Shown here in pieces: positions 45,573 to 57,172 of a stretch of 64,000 nucleotides of DNA. The stretch is from Roridomyces roridus (lineage: Eukaryota > Basidiomycota > Agaricomycetes > Agaricales > Mycenaceae). Location of the stretch: positions 496,001-560,000 of the forward strand of contig JARKIF010000032.1 in assembly GCA_029378245.1 (NCBI GenBank), given 5' to 3'. Positions within the stretch are counted from its first letter, which is position 1, and every line of letters begins with the position of its first letter. The notes under the pieces are model-generated. The model was not told where the DNA came from. It saw only the letters and a list, made by a program, of their open reading frames with translations, and did no database searches. The position numbers and the translations under genes were made by a program.

Positions 45573-48500
45573 ATGCCTCCTCGCACTCAAAACGGTACGT
45601 AACTTCACTTCCTAATTGGGACGTGATCACTTGCTCATTACTCTTGCAGCTGGTCCTCGTGTCGGTCTTCCCACTGAAGGCGCCCACATCACCACTGTCC
45701 GCCATTCCTTTCCTTTCCATTCCTTCCCTCACACTATCCGTAGGTCGGCGTCAAGCGTCCCGATTTTGGTAGTTCTGGACAACCCTCCCCCATCTACGTC
45801 AACTCGTTTGTTACCACCGTCCCGTCCGACATCATCCACCACTATGACCTCGCCATCTCGCCCTCGGAGAAGACCCTCCCCGCTCGTATGACCATGGATC
45901 TTGTTCGTCGCCTCCAGTTCGATATCGCGCCGCAGATGTATGCTCTTCTTTCGCTTTTTCTTCTTGGTCCTGACGACGATTTGCAGCTTCACTCCTCGCT
46001 GCGTCTACGATGGCAATTCCAATACTCTTTCTCCACCCCTCCTCGACTTATCTTTCTCCAGGTCGCAAGAACATCTTCTCCATCCGCCGCCTCCCTTTCG
46101 ACACTGGATCGCAGGAGTTCGAGGTCACTCTCGCTGACGCTACCGCACCCAGCGCCAGCGGCAAGGGTCCCAAGGTCTACAAGCTCAAGCTCACCCACGT
46201 CGCCGAGATCAACCCCGAGGTCCTCAAGCGCTTCATCGCCGGCGACCAGTCCCACGACAACACTGTTCTTACTGCCATCACTGCTCTCAACGTCGTGATT
46301 CGCATGCAGCCCACCCTGAACTACCCCTTCAACGTCCGCTCCTTCTTCACCGACCGCGAGACCAAGGACATTGGTGCTGGCTTGCAGCTCTGTGCGTCAT
46401 CATATCTCTCCATCCTCTTTCACAACTAACGCATTCTCCCAGGGCGTGGCTACTTCCAGTCCATCCGTCCCGCCATGGGCAAGATGCTCATCAACGTCGA
46501 CATCTCGACCGGTACCATGTACAAGGCCGGCCGCCTCCTCGACGTTTGCCTTCAGTACATTGGCAAGAACGACCCCAACGCTCTGTCCCCCAAGTTTGGC
46601 CTCCCCGACCGCGAGCGCATCCGCCTCCAACGCTTCATCAGCGGCATTCGCGTCATCACCACCCACACCAACGCTAGTGGAGTCGAGGTCCAGACCCCGC
46701 GTGTTATCAAGAAGCTTAGCCAGGCGGGCGCGTCGGCTCTCACCTTCCAGCTCCGGGAGGGCCAGAGCATGACTGTCGCCGAGTACTTTGCTACGACGCA
46801 GAACAAACGGCTTCAGTTCCCCGACGTCATTTGTGTCGAAGTCGGCTCTGGCGCTCTTATTCCTTTGGGTCAGTTTTTCTTTCTTTCTCGACTTTCTTTC
46901 TGACGCGTTTTCTTTAGAGTTGTGCAAGGTTCCTCCCGGCCAGCTCATGCGCAAGCAAGTTGTGAGTAGCTTCTCGTTTCTTATGTGTTCTTCCACTCAT
47001 TCTCTCTGTTAGCCTCCGGAGAAGACCAAGGACGTCCTCGACTTTGCGACCAAGAAACCCGCCGACCGCCTGAACAGCATCGTTGCTGGTCTCCAGGTCC
47101 TCGCGTACGGACAGTCCGAGTATGTGCGCGAGTTTGGGATGCATGTCGACCACACTGCTGGCCCGCTCAAAGTCCAGGCGCGCATTTTGAAGCCTCCGAT
47201 GCTCAAGTATGGTGCTGGGTCGCGGCAGTTGACTATCGTGCGTTCCTTCTCTTCTTCTCCCTTCTTCCGCTCACTTTTTTCAGACGCCCCGCGATGGTGC
47301 TTGGAACATGGTCGACAAGAAGTTCTTCAAGCCTGTTTCGATCGACCGTTGGGTGGTGGTGATTTACGAGCGCCAGGTTCGTTTTTCTTCTCTTGTTCTT
47401 TCCTTTGCTCATCGTCTGCAGGCTCGCTTCAACGAAAACGCCGCCAACGACATGATCAACGGGTTGTGCGCGAGCTGCCGGGACGTCGGTGCGTTCTTCT
47501 TTTTTTCTTTTCCCTTCATCTCAGCTCACTTTCCTGCAGGCATCAAGCTCACCCCTACTCCTTTCGTCCATTGGGAGAACGGCCAAGGGCGCATCGCCGA
47601 CCAGCTCAAGAACGCCGGCGCTGCTTGTGCGCAAAAGATGAAGGCGGGCCCGAGCTTGATTGTCGTCGTCTTGCCCGAGGGCGGGAACGACATCTACACT
47701 GCGGTCAAGCACTTTGGTGATATCACGGTTCGTTTTCTGCTCTCGTTGGTTTCTTTGGCTGAATTTCTTTCTAGATGGGTGTGGCGACTCAGTGCCTCAA
47801 GTCGAGCAAGTGCTTCCGCGCGAAACCCCAGTACTACGCCAACGTCTGCCTCAAGTACGTCGCTTTCCTTGCTCTATCCTCCTCCCGCTCATTCATTCTC
47901 CTAGGATCAACGTCAAGCTCGGCGGCATCAACACCATCCCCGACCCCTCGAGCGTCAGCGTCTTGACCGACCCGCACAACCCCACGATCGTCATGGGTGC
48001 TGATGTCATCCATCCCGCTCCTGGCAGCGACGGCCGCCCTTCCTTCACCTCGCTCGTCGCCAACGTCGACTCCGACACCGCCAAGTACATTGCTGCCAGC
48101 CGGGTGCAGACTTCGCGTGCGGAGATGATCGAGGAGCTCGAGCCGATGAGCAAGCACGTCTTGTCCATGTACATGAAGTGAGTATTCAACCTCTCCTTTC
48201 CCCGACTTCTCACTCATCTTGCTCCAGATACCGCGAGATGGCCGAGAGGAAGGCTCCTGGTGCCTCGGCGCCCAAGCGCATCATCTTCTACCGCGACGGT
48301 GTTTCTGAGGGCCAGTTCAAGCAGGTGCTCGAGGTCGAGTTGCCGGCCATCAAGAGTACGCTTCCTATTTTTCTCTTCGACTTGTTGCTCATTCCGCTTT
48401 CAGAGGCCTGCCAGTCCTTGAACATCGACCCCAAGATCACCATCCTCGTCGTCGGCAAACGCCACCACGTCCGCTTCTTCCCCCAGAACCCGCAGCGCGA

Positions 48501-49030
48501 CGGCGACCGCTCGGGCAACTGCCGCGCTGGCACCGTCGTCGACCGCGAAGTCTCGCACCCCACCGAGTTTGATTTCTATCTGCAGTCGCATGGAGGTTTG
48601 CTCGGCACCAGTCGTCCTGCCCACTACTCGGTCCTGTACGATGTGAGTTGCTTTCTTTTCCTTTGCTGTTTTTCTCTGGTTCTAACTGCCCCTCAGGAGA
48701 ACAACTTTTCCGCCGACTCGCTGCAGAACCTCTCGTTTGCGCTTTGCCACGTCTACGCTCGCTCCACTCGCTCCGTGTCGATCCCCGCTCCCGTTTACTA
48801 TGCCGACATTGTTTGCTCGCGCGCCAAGAACCACTACGACCCGCAGGGGACCGTCGACTTTTCGGACAGCGCGACGCAGGTTGACGATGGGCAGGTGGCG
48901 AGCTCGCTCGAGGCGTTCCGGCGCGGATTCAAGCCCCTCCACCCCTCGCAGGCTACGCTCATGTATTTCTCGGTGCGTTTGCCTTTTTTCTCTTTGCCGG
49001 ACTTGGCGCTGACGAGGATGGACGCAGTAA
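45573..49030 (+). CDS. Argonaute (RNA-silencing effector)
   Basis: Small-RNA-guided effector of RNA interference. Multi-exon gene starting MPPRTQN; the last codons MYFS are followed, after an intron, directly by TAA (49028-49030). N-terminal blocks: [26 protein letters not shown] and HHYDLAISP. Linker and [23 protein letters not shown] and, further on, [41 protein letters not shown]/Piwi: [60 protein letters not shown]. The slicer tetrad is visible: Asp in VMGADVIHP, Glu in SRAEMIEEL, Asp in [11 protein letters not shown], His in SRAKNHYD, so the enzyme is probably catalytically competent. [26 protein letters not shown] is the typical end section. It sits between BTB4 and DUF4419-B in a transposon-rich array. 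Confidence 0.95.
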
Positions 49031-50678
49031 TCTATTTGCTTAATTGAATCAACGAACGCATCTTGGTATGTTTCTTCTTGTAATCTGGTTTTCTGTTGGC
49101 TGATGGGCTTTTTAGTAATTAATCTAGCACAATTGTATCTTCCGACTTTCGAAATTGAAGTTTTTTTGCTTCATTCATTTGTTGTGCGATCCGACCTTGC
49201 GACCTTCCCTTCCCTCCGACGCTCTCGATTCCTGACCCCGATTCCGATTTTGACTTCCCGACTCGCTTCCCACACTCCGCATCATCCAGACTCGATCCCG
49301 ACCTTCTGGGCTCGCTTCGACACCTCCGACCGGCTCATGATCGACACCCTCCCTCGGACACCTCCGAACCAGACCGTCCCGACTCGCTCTCCTCGACGAG
49401 TCGACACTCTCCGCCCTCGACTCGCTTTTTTTTTAAAAAAAACCTGACCCTAACCCCATGGTACCATCGCTCCATCACCATCCGCTGCGACCGCAGACTC
49501 GATCTGCACCTGCACCACACCAACGCCAATGCCAAGATATCGACCTCGCCGACCGCCAAAATCGCCTCCATACTCCTCCGACGAGACTCGGCCCCAACTC
49601 ACGCCTCCCGCCTTTGCCTACTAACCCTAACCCCATGGTTCCATCACTCCATCCCGATGCCTTGCCCGAAACGGTGACCGCCGCCTGGATTTCAGTTAGC
49701 ACTCGTCCGTACTCTCCCCGAGGATCTCACCCTCCACGATGATCAGTTCCAAGTTGTTTCTTGTAAGTTGCCAGGAAGGTCTATGACATTTATTATCGTT
49801 CTTTATTCGAAGTTCTCAAACGAAGTTCTGTGCTCAACTGTCAAGTGCCAACTTTCAAGTTTCCCAGGACAGCCGAAGTGATCCGCCGCCCAAACTGTGA
49901 TCCCATGACACCCACGCCGGTCCCGCTCTGCGGCATACGTAGTCCCTGCTTGGAAATGTGTCTGAATGTCTGATGCTGTAGACCTTGACCGGGGGGATTG
50001 GACTGTAAATGTAAAGGAGGGTTTCAACAAAGACTGGCTAACCGGATTTAGCACGTAGGTAGGCGCGAGCTCAACCTCGAGTGGAACGGCACGGATGACT
50101 GCGCAGGAAGATCCCTCCACATTCGGGCGCTGCCACCATCTATCGGGGTTAGTTGTCGCTGGGCCTGCTGAGCGGGAACCAGGGCGCCGCCTTTGCAAAT
50201 GCCACACACTGTGGCATACATGCCAGAGAAGAAGGGCGCATCAAAAGTTGGGATCGGCAAGTGGCTGCGGCCATCATCACCATATCAAAAGTGAAGAGTT
50301 GGAAGTTGGACCCAGAAGTTGGACAGCTGACCTACAATGTGCCCGGAACCGGCAACTTGACAGTTGATTCGGCCCTCAAAACACGAGGTTAGCAGTTGAT
50401 TCACCACAAAATATGCGCTGTTCACGGTTCTTTCAGCTCGGAATCCACGCTTCTCGCAGCGCAAGTGATAATAAACGCCGAAGAAAACACTCATAAAGGT
50501 CGCTTGATAAAGTTGTGGGACTCGAAACTCAGAACCAAGTTGGAACTACTAAGATCGCCAGAAAGCAAACACTCTAGGTCATTCACGTGCATTTCGGCCT
50601 GATCAGTGATATAGGAGACATTCAGTGCCCTCTTTTAAAGTTCTTACGCAGGAGCCTTCAACTCAGACCGGAACCACC
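49031..50678. other. Intergenic region between Argonaute and DUF4419-B
   Basis: No gene recognised in 1.65 kb. A CTCGACTC/CCGACTCG-rich, low-complexity stretch spans about 49190-49430. A 13-bp inverted repeat (TCAACTGTCAAGT at 49834-49846; complement at 50355-50367) brackets 534 bp and might be a decayed TIR element, but no target duplication was found. Confidence 0.4.
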
Positions 50679-51430
50679 ATGCCTGTCTCTTTCACTACTG
50701 CGCCTCACGCTGCCAACTCGTTCGAAGCTACCGAGTCTTTCTCGGCGGCGGAGCTCTTGTCTAGCGCATGCGAAGACCAGAAACGCTATGTCGGAGAAAT
50801 CTTCCAATGTGGCTTCTCGACGGGAGAACAGGTGCTGAACTCGTACGTCCTTGAATCCTGTACCACTTGCTCGCCTACCATTTATTTCCAGCGGTCGCGA
50901 TTTCAATGCCAAAATTCCGAACCTTCGTCCTGACAGCGAAGGAAATGGATTCGTGCACACGGTCATGGAAGCGTACAACCACCATCGTGCCCTCGTCATC
51001 CGCCCTGACGACGTGTGGCTCGCTATTTTATCGCAGTTCAATTTCTTCGTCAATGCCAACGCCGAGGTCCTTCGTGCCAATTTCGTAGCGCACGAAGGCC
51101 AGCGCAAACTCTTGGTAGAGGCCTCTGGGGATCGTTACTCTGTAGACTTTGGCGCCACGTCCCGCCAGGTGACCACTCTTCTCCACGAAAATGTCGTCGA
51201 TCCTGCGCTCCGGGACTGGGTGCTGCCCAACTTTACGACTACCACCGTCAACGATACTACGGTGGCGGCGGTGCTCATGATGGCTACTCTCAAGGAATAC
51301 TTCCGTGTTGGGTTTGGACTCCCATGGTGTGGCATTCCGCGTGTTACGCTGGAAGGAGAGAAGTCGGACTGGGTCAACATCTTGGAGCGCCTCGAGAAGC
51401 TCAAGGAGTACGGAGTCGAGACGATTGCGT

Positions 51431-52681
51431 GGTCACTGAGGTCGGCGGTGACGACGAAATTCACCACCCGGGTTCACCCAACTAAGTGGCTGATATTCAG
51501 TGGAATATCATCACGAATTTCACTGCCATTCCCTGAAATTCATGTCAAACCAGTTCGTGTAAAAAACCGAACACTTCACGTACCTGTGTTCACGTACATG
51601 TGTTGAGGAAATACATTGAAGAAGTCGGTGAATACATGTCCAGATCATCGAAAAGCCAACGAAATTCAAGCAAAATTTCAATGCAATTTACATTATTTTG
51701 CTACATGAATACAAGTCTAATCGTAGTTCCCTGGGTTGCCCCTCCCAGCGTTGCCCGTCGCCTTCACCACCATGCTCCGAGCCCCAAGCCCATGTGCTTG
51801 CCCTCGTCATTCGTCGATTGGTCATGAAGCTGAGTCCTCACGCTCGGTGTCCGCTGACTCGAGGCGACATGCAGAGACCACCGGCTCGGACGCGGGGATG
51901 AGGGGAACGGGGCAGGGAATGATGAGGGCCGTCATCGTGGTTGCCGTAGACAAGATAACGCACCGTGAGTGACACCCCAAACCTGGGTCCCTGTACTTTA
52001 CGTGCTTCGACGCATGCTGCCAGACTGGAGATGAGCCAAACTGCGATACGAGAAGCACCGCAGTGACGCACCTAGGCTCCTCGAGAGTCGTTCTGGCAGT
52101 GGGGGAGGATGTGGTCGCGAGGGGAAAGAGAGGCCTGTGTGTGGGGCAATGAGTGCATTGCTTATATATTCCATCTTCTCCGTTTGGTGGTGGAGTTCGG
52201 TGGGGCCAATTGAGTTGGGCTCCAACTCTGAGCCGCAGGCCCGGGATTTGAGCCAGCGACACCAGGGAAGTCCAAGAATGCGGTCGGTGTCGAGGGACGG
52301 GCAGGGATGGCATCTGGAATGCAGCTGTAGGTGGTGGGTAAGACGAGGAGACAAGGGAGAGGCAGTGGTGGTACGAATCAGCAATGACGTCAGTGGCGTC
52401 ACCTTCCCTCGAGTCTCGACTTGACCTTGACTCGACCTCCACTCAACGACGACCGACCCGGGCGACGCGTTACGATGAGCTGACAGCGGAAGGGATTTTA
52501 AGAGTGTCCAGGACTTGCGAGAACTTTCTTCGCTGTGAAATTCACTTACTTTTCTGGTGAACCGCTGAAATACGTGAATACGGTAAGTGAATGAAATCTA
52601 AGTGAAATTGAATTCGCACAAAAAAGTACGTGATTTGGTTTTGTTGCGTGAAGTTCGTGCAGACATATATCCTCAGTGGGT
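51431..52681 (+). mobile_element. CACTA-like non-autonomous DNA transposon, copy 2 (with 3-bp TSD)
   Basis: Element 51434-52678 (1,245 bp), flanked by GGT (51431-51433 and 52679-52681). Ends are CACTGAGG and CCTCAGTG, an exact 8-bp inverted repeat shared with the right end of copy 1. Subterminal GAAATTCAC/GTGAATTTC repeats are as in copy 1. The interior differs from copy 1, so the two share ends but not cargo. No transposase seen. A minus-strand open frame of about 200 codons (51822-52442) has no recognisable domain. Confidence 0.82.
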
Positions 52682-52702
52682 ATCATCTTCTACGCCCCGT
52701 CA

Positions 52703-53175
52703 TACTGTACCATTTCATTCAACTCGAATGTCACGCGTCACAGGCCCCCAAATTTTCGAAAATTTTGGAAAGTGTCACGGTCACCCGGGAGATTTTCAAA
52801 GTTGCAAAAGTAGTCACAAAATTGCTCGAAAGGCGCTCAAAAAACCCATTTTTCGCCGGCGGGCCTCATGCGCGTCTGCAGGTCCCGAATGCAAGCCGGA
52901 GGTTGAACCTGATTGACACACTGCGGATTTCCTTGAAATTGACCTCGGCATCACCCAAATCAGAGCGAAATGTCATGCCGGCACGGCTTCGACTGCCAGT
53001 GATAAGATGCCGAACATGCCGAAAGCTGTTCCGCTGTTGCCAATGGGCAACTGATATCAACCGATGTTCGAACATTTTCGGGTGTCACGCTGGGACCGAC
53101 CCATTTCGAAGTTCGAAGTTCGAAAACCCGTGTCACAGGTCACAGCCAAGGAGAACTGATTGAAATGGTACAGTA
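52703..53175 (+). mobile_element. TA-flanked MITE (Tc1/mariner-like), 469 bp
   Basis: Element 52705-53173 with TIRs CTGTACCATTTCA(T/A)TCA and flanking TA dinucleotides (52703-52704, 53174-53175). The uninterrupted sequence in copy A (CGTCATATCTCGC) gives the exact empty site. No coding capacity. Its TIR differs from that of the MITE at 28676. Confidence 0.85.
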
Positions 53176-53901
53176 TCTCGCTTTGTCGCAGCATTCGACA
53201 AGCCCACGAGCCAGGAGAATACGGATTTCTGGCAGAAGATTGTGTCCGTGGACAGTATGGGCAGTGGCTCGCCGGTGTACACTGGTTGGCTCAACGCCTT
53301 CAGCGTCTTCTCCAAGCAAGGTCGTTGGATGGGAAAACCTCTCGACACAGTGAGTAATTGTATACTCTACGTCGGTCTCGATATTCATCCCTAAACAGGA
53401 GGTGGTCTCAGAAGAAGCCCCCGAGTCCCTGTCTGCCGAGCACTTTTGGAAGAAATACGCAGTCGAAGAACGCCGGGGATTCGGGCGAAGCCGTGAGCTT
53501 GTTTTGGATGGAACGCCCTACCACACACTCGATACTTATTTGGTGCCGCCTGCCTACGCCGAGGTGGATATTGACCTGAACGATCGCGGGATGCAGATCG
53601 ACTGTTTCATGCTGGCGGGCGTCATTGGTACGCGTATTTCCTCCAGCGGTGATACCACGGTGTCTGCTAGCGGCGAAAATGACACCGTTCATCCGCTTGC
53701 TGGGTGGTGGATTTGTGCTCGGAAGGAGAAATTGGTGAGCGCGGAGGAGGAGCATGAAGCTGAGATGGCGGAGTTTAATCGGCGCCGCAATCAGCAGTTT
53801 AGTGGGAGTTCGTAGTTGGTTCGCAGTAGGCATACTCAGGGGTTTTGAAAATTGGAATACGGGTCTGATGGGATCAAACACTCTTTGTCCTCAACCACGA
53901 C

Positions 53902-55028
53902 ATGCAAGTCGACGACACGCCTCGCCGCATCCCCGAGCTCTGGTTCGAGGACGGAAACATCATCATAGAGGCCGGAAACATCCAGTTTCGTGTCCACCGC
54001 GGCATTCTAGCGGCATGCTCCGCCGTTTTCAAAGACATGCTATCGTTTCCCCAACCTGTGGATGCAGAGCTCGTTGAGGGATGCCCAGTCGTACATCTTA
54101 CCGATGCCCCAGCTGAGGTCACTGTGTTTTTGAAGGCCATCTTCCTGCCCGAGTGCGTGATCTTCCTACTATCCCAACTCGATATGAATTTTATAATTGT
54201 TCCAGCTACTTCATGCCATTCCCTGCACGGACCAAATATAGCATTGTTCAGGGATGCCTTCGACTCAGCCATAAATACGGAGTGGAGCACCTTCGCCTTC
54301 GTGCGCTGGTTCACTTTTCGTCTCGATTTCGCACCACATTGTCCCAGTGGGACAAAGCCGAGTATCCATATGATGCCGACCCCTTGGATTCCGCCAGCCG
54401 GCCTCAATCAGACATCATATCCTGGGATGCCTGGCTTTCTCAGGAGGTGTCGACGATGTTCTCTTGCATCCAGCTTGCTCGAGAGGTCGACGCACCGTGG
54501 GTACTGCCCGTTGCCTTCCATGTGCTCTCTGGCTGCTTAGCTTGGGACAAAACCATGTCGGTTACGGAGGTTCTCCGCGGTACTACCTTCAACCGTGTAT
54601 CCACCAGCCTTAGCCCACAGGATCAGGAGTCTTTCCTACCAGGCCACATTCGACAAATCCGAAACCATACAGCAAGTATCCTGGGTTTCTTTTCGGACCC
54701 TGTCGAAATACTCGACTGCAGGTTGCCGCTTGAATGTTTGAGAGGGCGACTATCGGCTGTCAAGACTATGCAAGGGGCGATACTATCCGATCATTCCGAA
54801 CATTTGTCCATGCCCCTGAAGATCTGGGAGGAATCTGAATTCGGGTCGCAACATTGGGACTATAGTGATATTTGCCCCTCTTGCCTGGAATGGCTGCAGC
54901 GTCAGCACCAAGCTGTGCGGGAAAAGTTCTGGGACGATCTTCCGAACATGTATGGGTTGCCGCCTTGGGAAGAATTGGAGAAGATGAAAGTGGCGGCCAT
55001 TGGGACACAGTGGTTTTCCGAATCGTAG
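53902..55028 (+). CDS. BTB/POZ-domain protein, array copy 5 (BTB5)
   Basis: MQVDDTPRRIPELWFEDGNIII, FRVHRGILAACSAVFKDMLSFPQP and VTVFLKAIFLP form the BTB domain. An intron precedes YFMPFPARTKYSIVQGCLRLSHKYGVEHLRLRAL. C-terminal module: DCRLPLEC, 45 residues, CPSC, FWDDLPNMYGLPPWEELEKMKVAAIGTQWF. Frame open. The promoter block (GATCAAACACTCTTTGTCCTC..CCACGACATG) starts only about 50 bp after the DUF4419-B stop, so the two genes are tightly packed on the same strand. Confidence 0.86.
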
Positions 55029-55134
55029 AGCCCTAGTGTACGTTGATCTCTTCCTTTTGTTCTTCTCATTCTGGTTGGACTTGTCCTGGGGTCGTCCAGT
55101 GTTATGCCTTGTATACCTTGTATATATACTTTGG

Positions 55135-55959
55135 TGCTTCGGACAACCATCGCGCTGCATTAATCCGTCCCGACGACGTGTTGCATGCCATCTTATCAGC
55201 ACCTTATTCAACTTGTTCGTCAATGCGAACGCGGAGCTCTTCCGCGCCAATTTCCTCGCGCATGAAGGTCAACGTCAGGTGAGGATTTCCTTCGAGAGCG
55301 ATTGGCACTCTGTCGACTTTGGCGACTACGACTGTGGCAGCAGTGCTCACTATGGCCACCTAAAGCAATATTTCTCTGCTGGCTTTTCGACGAGACTCGG
55401 ATGCTGTGGCATTCCGCGTGTCATGCTCGCTGGAGAGGAGTCTTACTGGGTCAACATTCTGAAATTTGGAGCGCCTCAAGAGGCTCAAGGAATATGGAAT
55501 CGAGACGATTGCGTGGTATCATCTGTTACGCCTGTCCTGTCTTGTTTCGTCGCAGCATTCGACGTCCCCACGAGCCAGAAAAATGTGGATTTCTGGCAGA
55601 GCCTGGTGGCGAGCCTCAACGAGGGGCCGTGGAAGTCTTTCGGTCAAAACACGCGAAAAACATTGTTCCAGAAGACGTTGTTATTGAACGACCACGGGCA
55701 GGAGATCGACGCGTTCATGCTGGCGGGAATGGTCGGCATGCGGGTTTCGTCTAGCGGCGACCACACCTCGTCTGCCACCGGGGAGAATAGCACGATAAAT
55801 AGCCTTCCAGGATGGTGGATCTGCACCAGAAAGCCAAACGTGATAGCACCACTGGCCCAAGCCGAGTGGGAGGGAATCATGCAGAGTTTCCGTGAGGGGT
55901 TCGGTGAATTTCATCTGCTAAAGGACAACAGGAATTCAGGAGAGGCACAACCCAAATAA
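55135..55959 (+). pseudogene. DUF4419 protein, copy C, degenerate
   Basis: Begins inside the domain (SDNHRAALIRPDDVLHAILS), without the N-terminal exon. A shift near 55200 leads to FNLFVNANAELFRANFLAHEGQRQ. About 50 codons are then missing between SVDFGD and TVAAVLTMAT, with further shifts, before IPRVMLAGEESYWVNIL. The C-terminal part is open again: AFDVPTSQKNVDFWQSLV, DHGQEIDAFMLAGMVGMRVSSSGD and GENSTINSLPGWWICTRKP. Decayed paralogue between BTB5 and BTB6. Confidence 0.72.
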
Positions 55960-56064
55960 TGGTTGCTGCACTGCGTTTTCTAACATTTACGCGTTTTGTA
56001 ATGGCCTATTTACGCGCCGCTTGACAGCGGAGTTTGAATCACGCCCTTGTCCACGTACCACAAC

Positions 56065-57172
56065 ATGCTATCCGACACGGACATCCACGCCTCAATTCAC
56101 CGCATCCATGACCTCTGGTTCGAAGATGGGAACATTGTTTTACAAGCAGCAAACTGCCAATTCCGCGTCCATCGCGGCATCCTGGCGGCATGCTCGCCCG
56201 TCTTCAAAGATATGCTCTCGTTCCCGCAACCGGCCGATGTGGAGCTTGTCGAGGGATGCCCACTCGTGCGCCTCACAGATCATCCAAAAGAGGTCACTGT
56301 TTTCTTGAAAGCCATCTTCAAACCTGAGTGAGTGGCGCGGTGTCGCATCATACCAACGATCCTAATCCTCCAGTTATTTCATGCCCTTCCCCGCGCATAC
56401 CGACTACGCCATTATCTCAGGATGCCTCAGACTCGGCCATAAATATGACGTAGAACACCTGCGTCTGCGGGCCTTGGTCCACTTGTCGTCTGCATTTCGC
56501 ACGACGTTGTCCGAATGGGACACAGCCGAGTATTTCAATCCAGGTGTGGGCAAGGAGACTCCTCCTTCTGCTTGCGCTCTTTCGCAAATAATTTCCTGGA
56601 ATTCGCAAGGGACGGACACGCAAATCTCATGCATCCAGCTGGCTCGTGAGGTGAACGCCCTCTGGATTCTACCTGCCGCGTTCTATTCCCTGTCCACCAG
56701 TTTGATCCATCCCATGTCCCTCATGCCAGTCTTCAATGGGACGGTCTGCCGTGGGGTAAACGTTAACCTCGCGGCACAGGATCTGGAGGCTTTCCTCGAC
56801 GGTCACTCTCAGCAAACCCTGGTTTCTGCCGTCCGGTTCCTGGGTTCTTTGTCAGAACCCGGCGATTCATCACCAGCTTGTGATGGCCCTGCCGGGTGCT
56901 CGATTGGGCGGCTTTCTGCTATCCATTCTTTGCGGGATCTCATTGCTCTCCAGCCGTCCGCACCTCTCGAGCTGTGGTCAAACTGGGAAGGCTTCGACGA
57001 GGAAGTCTGCTACCCGTGTCGAGACAGCCTCGAGGACGCACACGAGCAAATGCGGGAGAGCTTTTGGGACGGACTTCCGGAGATGTATGGACTACCCTCT
57101 TGGAGACAGCTGGAGCAGATGAGGGACGCTGCCATCGGTTCTCACTGGTTTGTTCCAGCTGCAGAATCCTAA
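56065..57172 (+). CDS. BTB/POZ-domain protein, array copy 6 (BTB6), divergent
   Basis: The start at 56065 (MLSDTDIHASIHRIHDLWFEDG) matches the array's MQVDDTPHRIPELWFEDG; an in-frame ATG 18 bp upstream is also possible. BTB: FRVHRGILAACSPVFKDMLSFPQP, VTVFLKAIFKP. Intron, then YFMPFPAHTDYAIISGCLRLGHKYDVEHLRLRAL. C-terminal module: ACDGPAGC, 36 residues, CYPC, FWDGLPEMYGLPSWRQLEQMRDAAIG. It is open but the most diverged of the plus-strand copies; its leader keeps only CTTGTCC..ACCACAACATG of the promoter block. Confidence 0.83.

Larger units (their letters stand above)
50679..53815 (+). pseudogene. DUF4419 protein, copy B, disrupted by two transposons
   Basis: Starts MPVSFTTAPHAANSFEATESFS. 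The intron GTACGTCC...TCCAG leads to GRDFNAKIPNLRPDS, then the DUF4419 core YNHHRALVIRPDDVWLAILSQ, FFVNANAEVLRANFVAHEGQRKL, RDWVLPNFTTTTVNDTTVAAVLMMA and GVETIAW. There the exon is broken by a 1,245-bp CACTA-like element (51434-52678), then 26 bp of exon, then a 469-bp TA-flanked MITE (52705-53173). Coding resumes with FWQKIVSVDSMGSGSPVYTGWLNAFS, a final intron, and AYAEVDIDLNDRGMQIDCFML...GWWICARKE to NRRRNQQFSGSS. Removing both elements with one copy of each duplication gives a continuous frame, so this copy was open before the insertions. Confidence 0.85.

Noticed and set aside
49440..49640. CCTAACCCC/CTAACCCTAACCCC strings resembling fungal telomere repeats
   Set aside because: Only two units at each place, inside a region of pyrimidine-rich low complexity; not an interstitial telomere array.
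51822..52442. 206-codon minus-strand frame inside CACTA-like element 2
   Set aside because: No domain, composition-driven open frame in GC-rich transposon DNA; kept only as a remark in the element entry.
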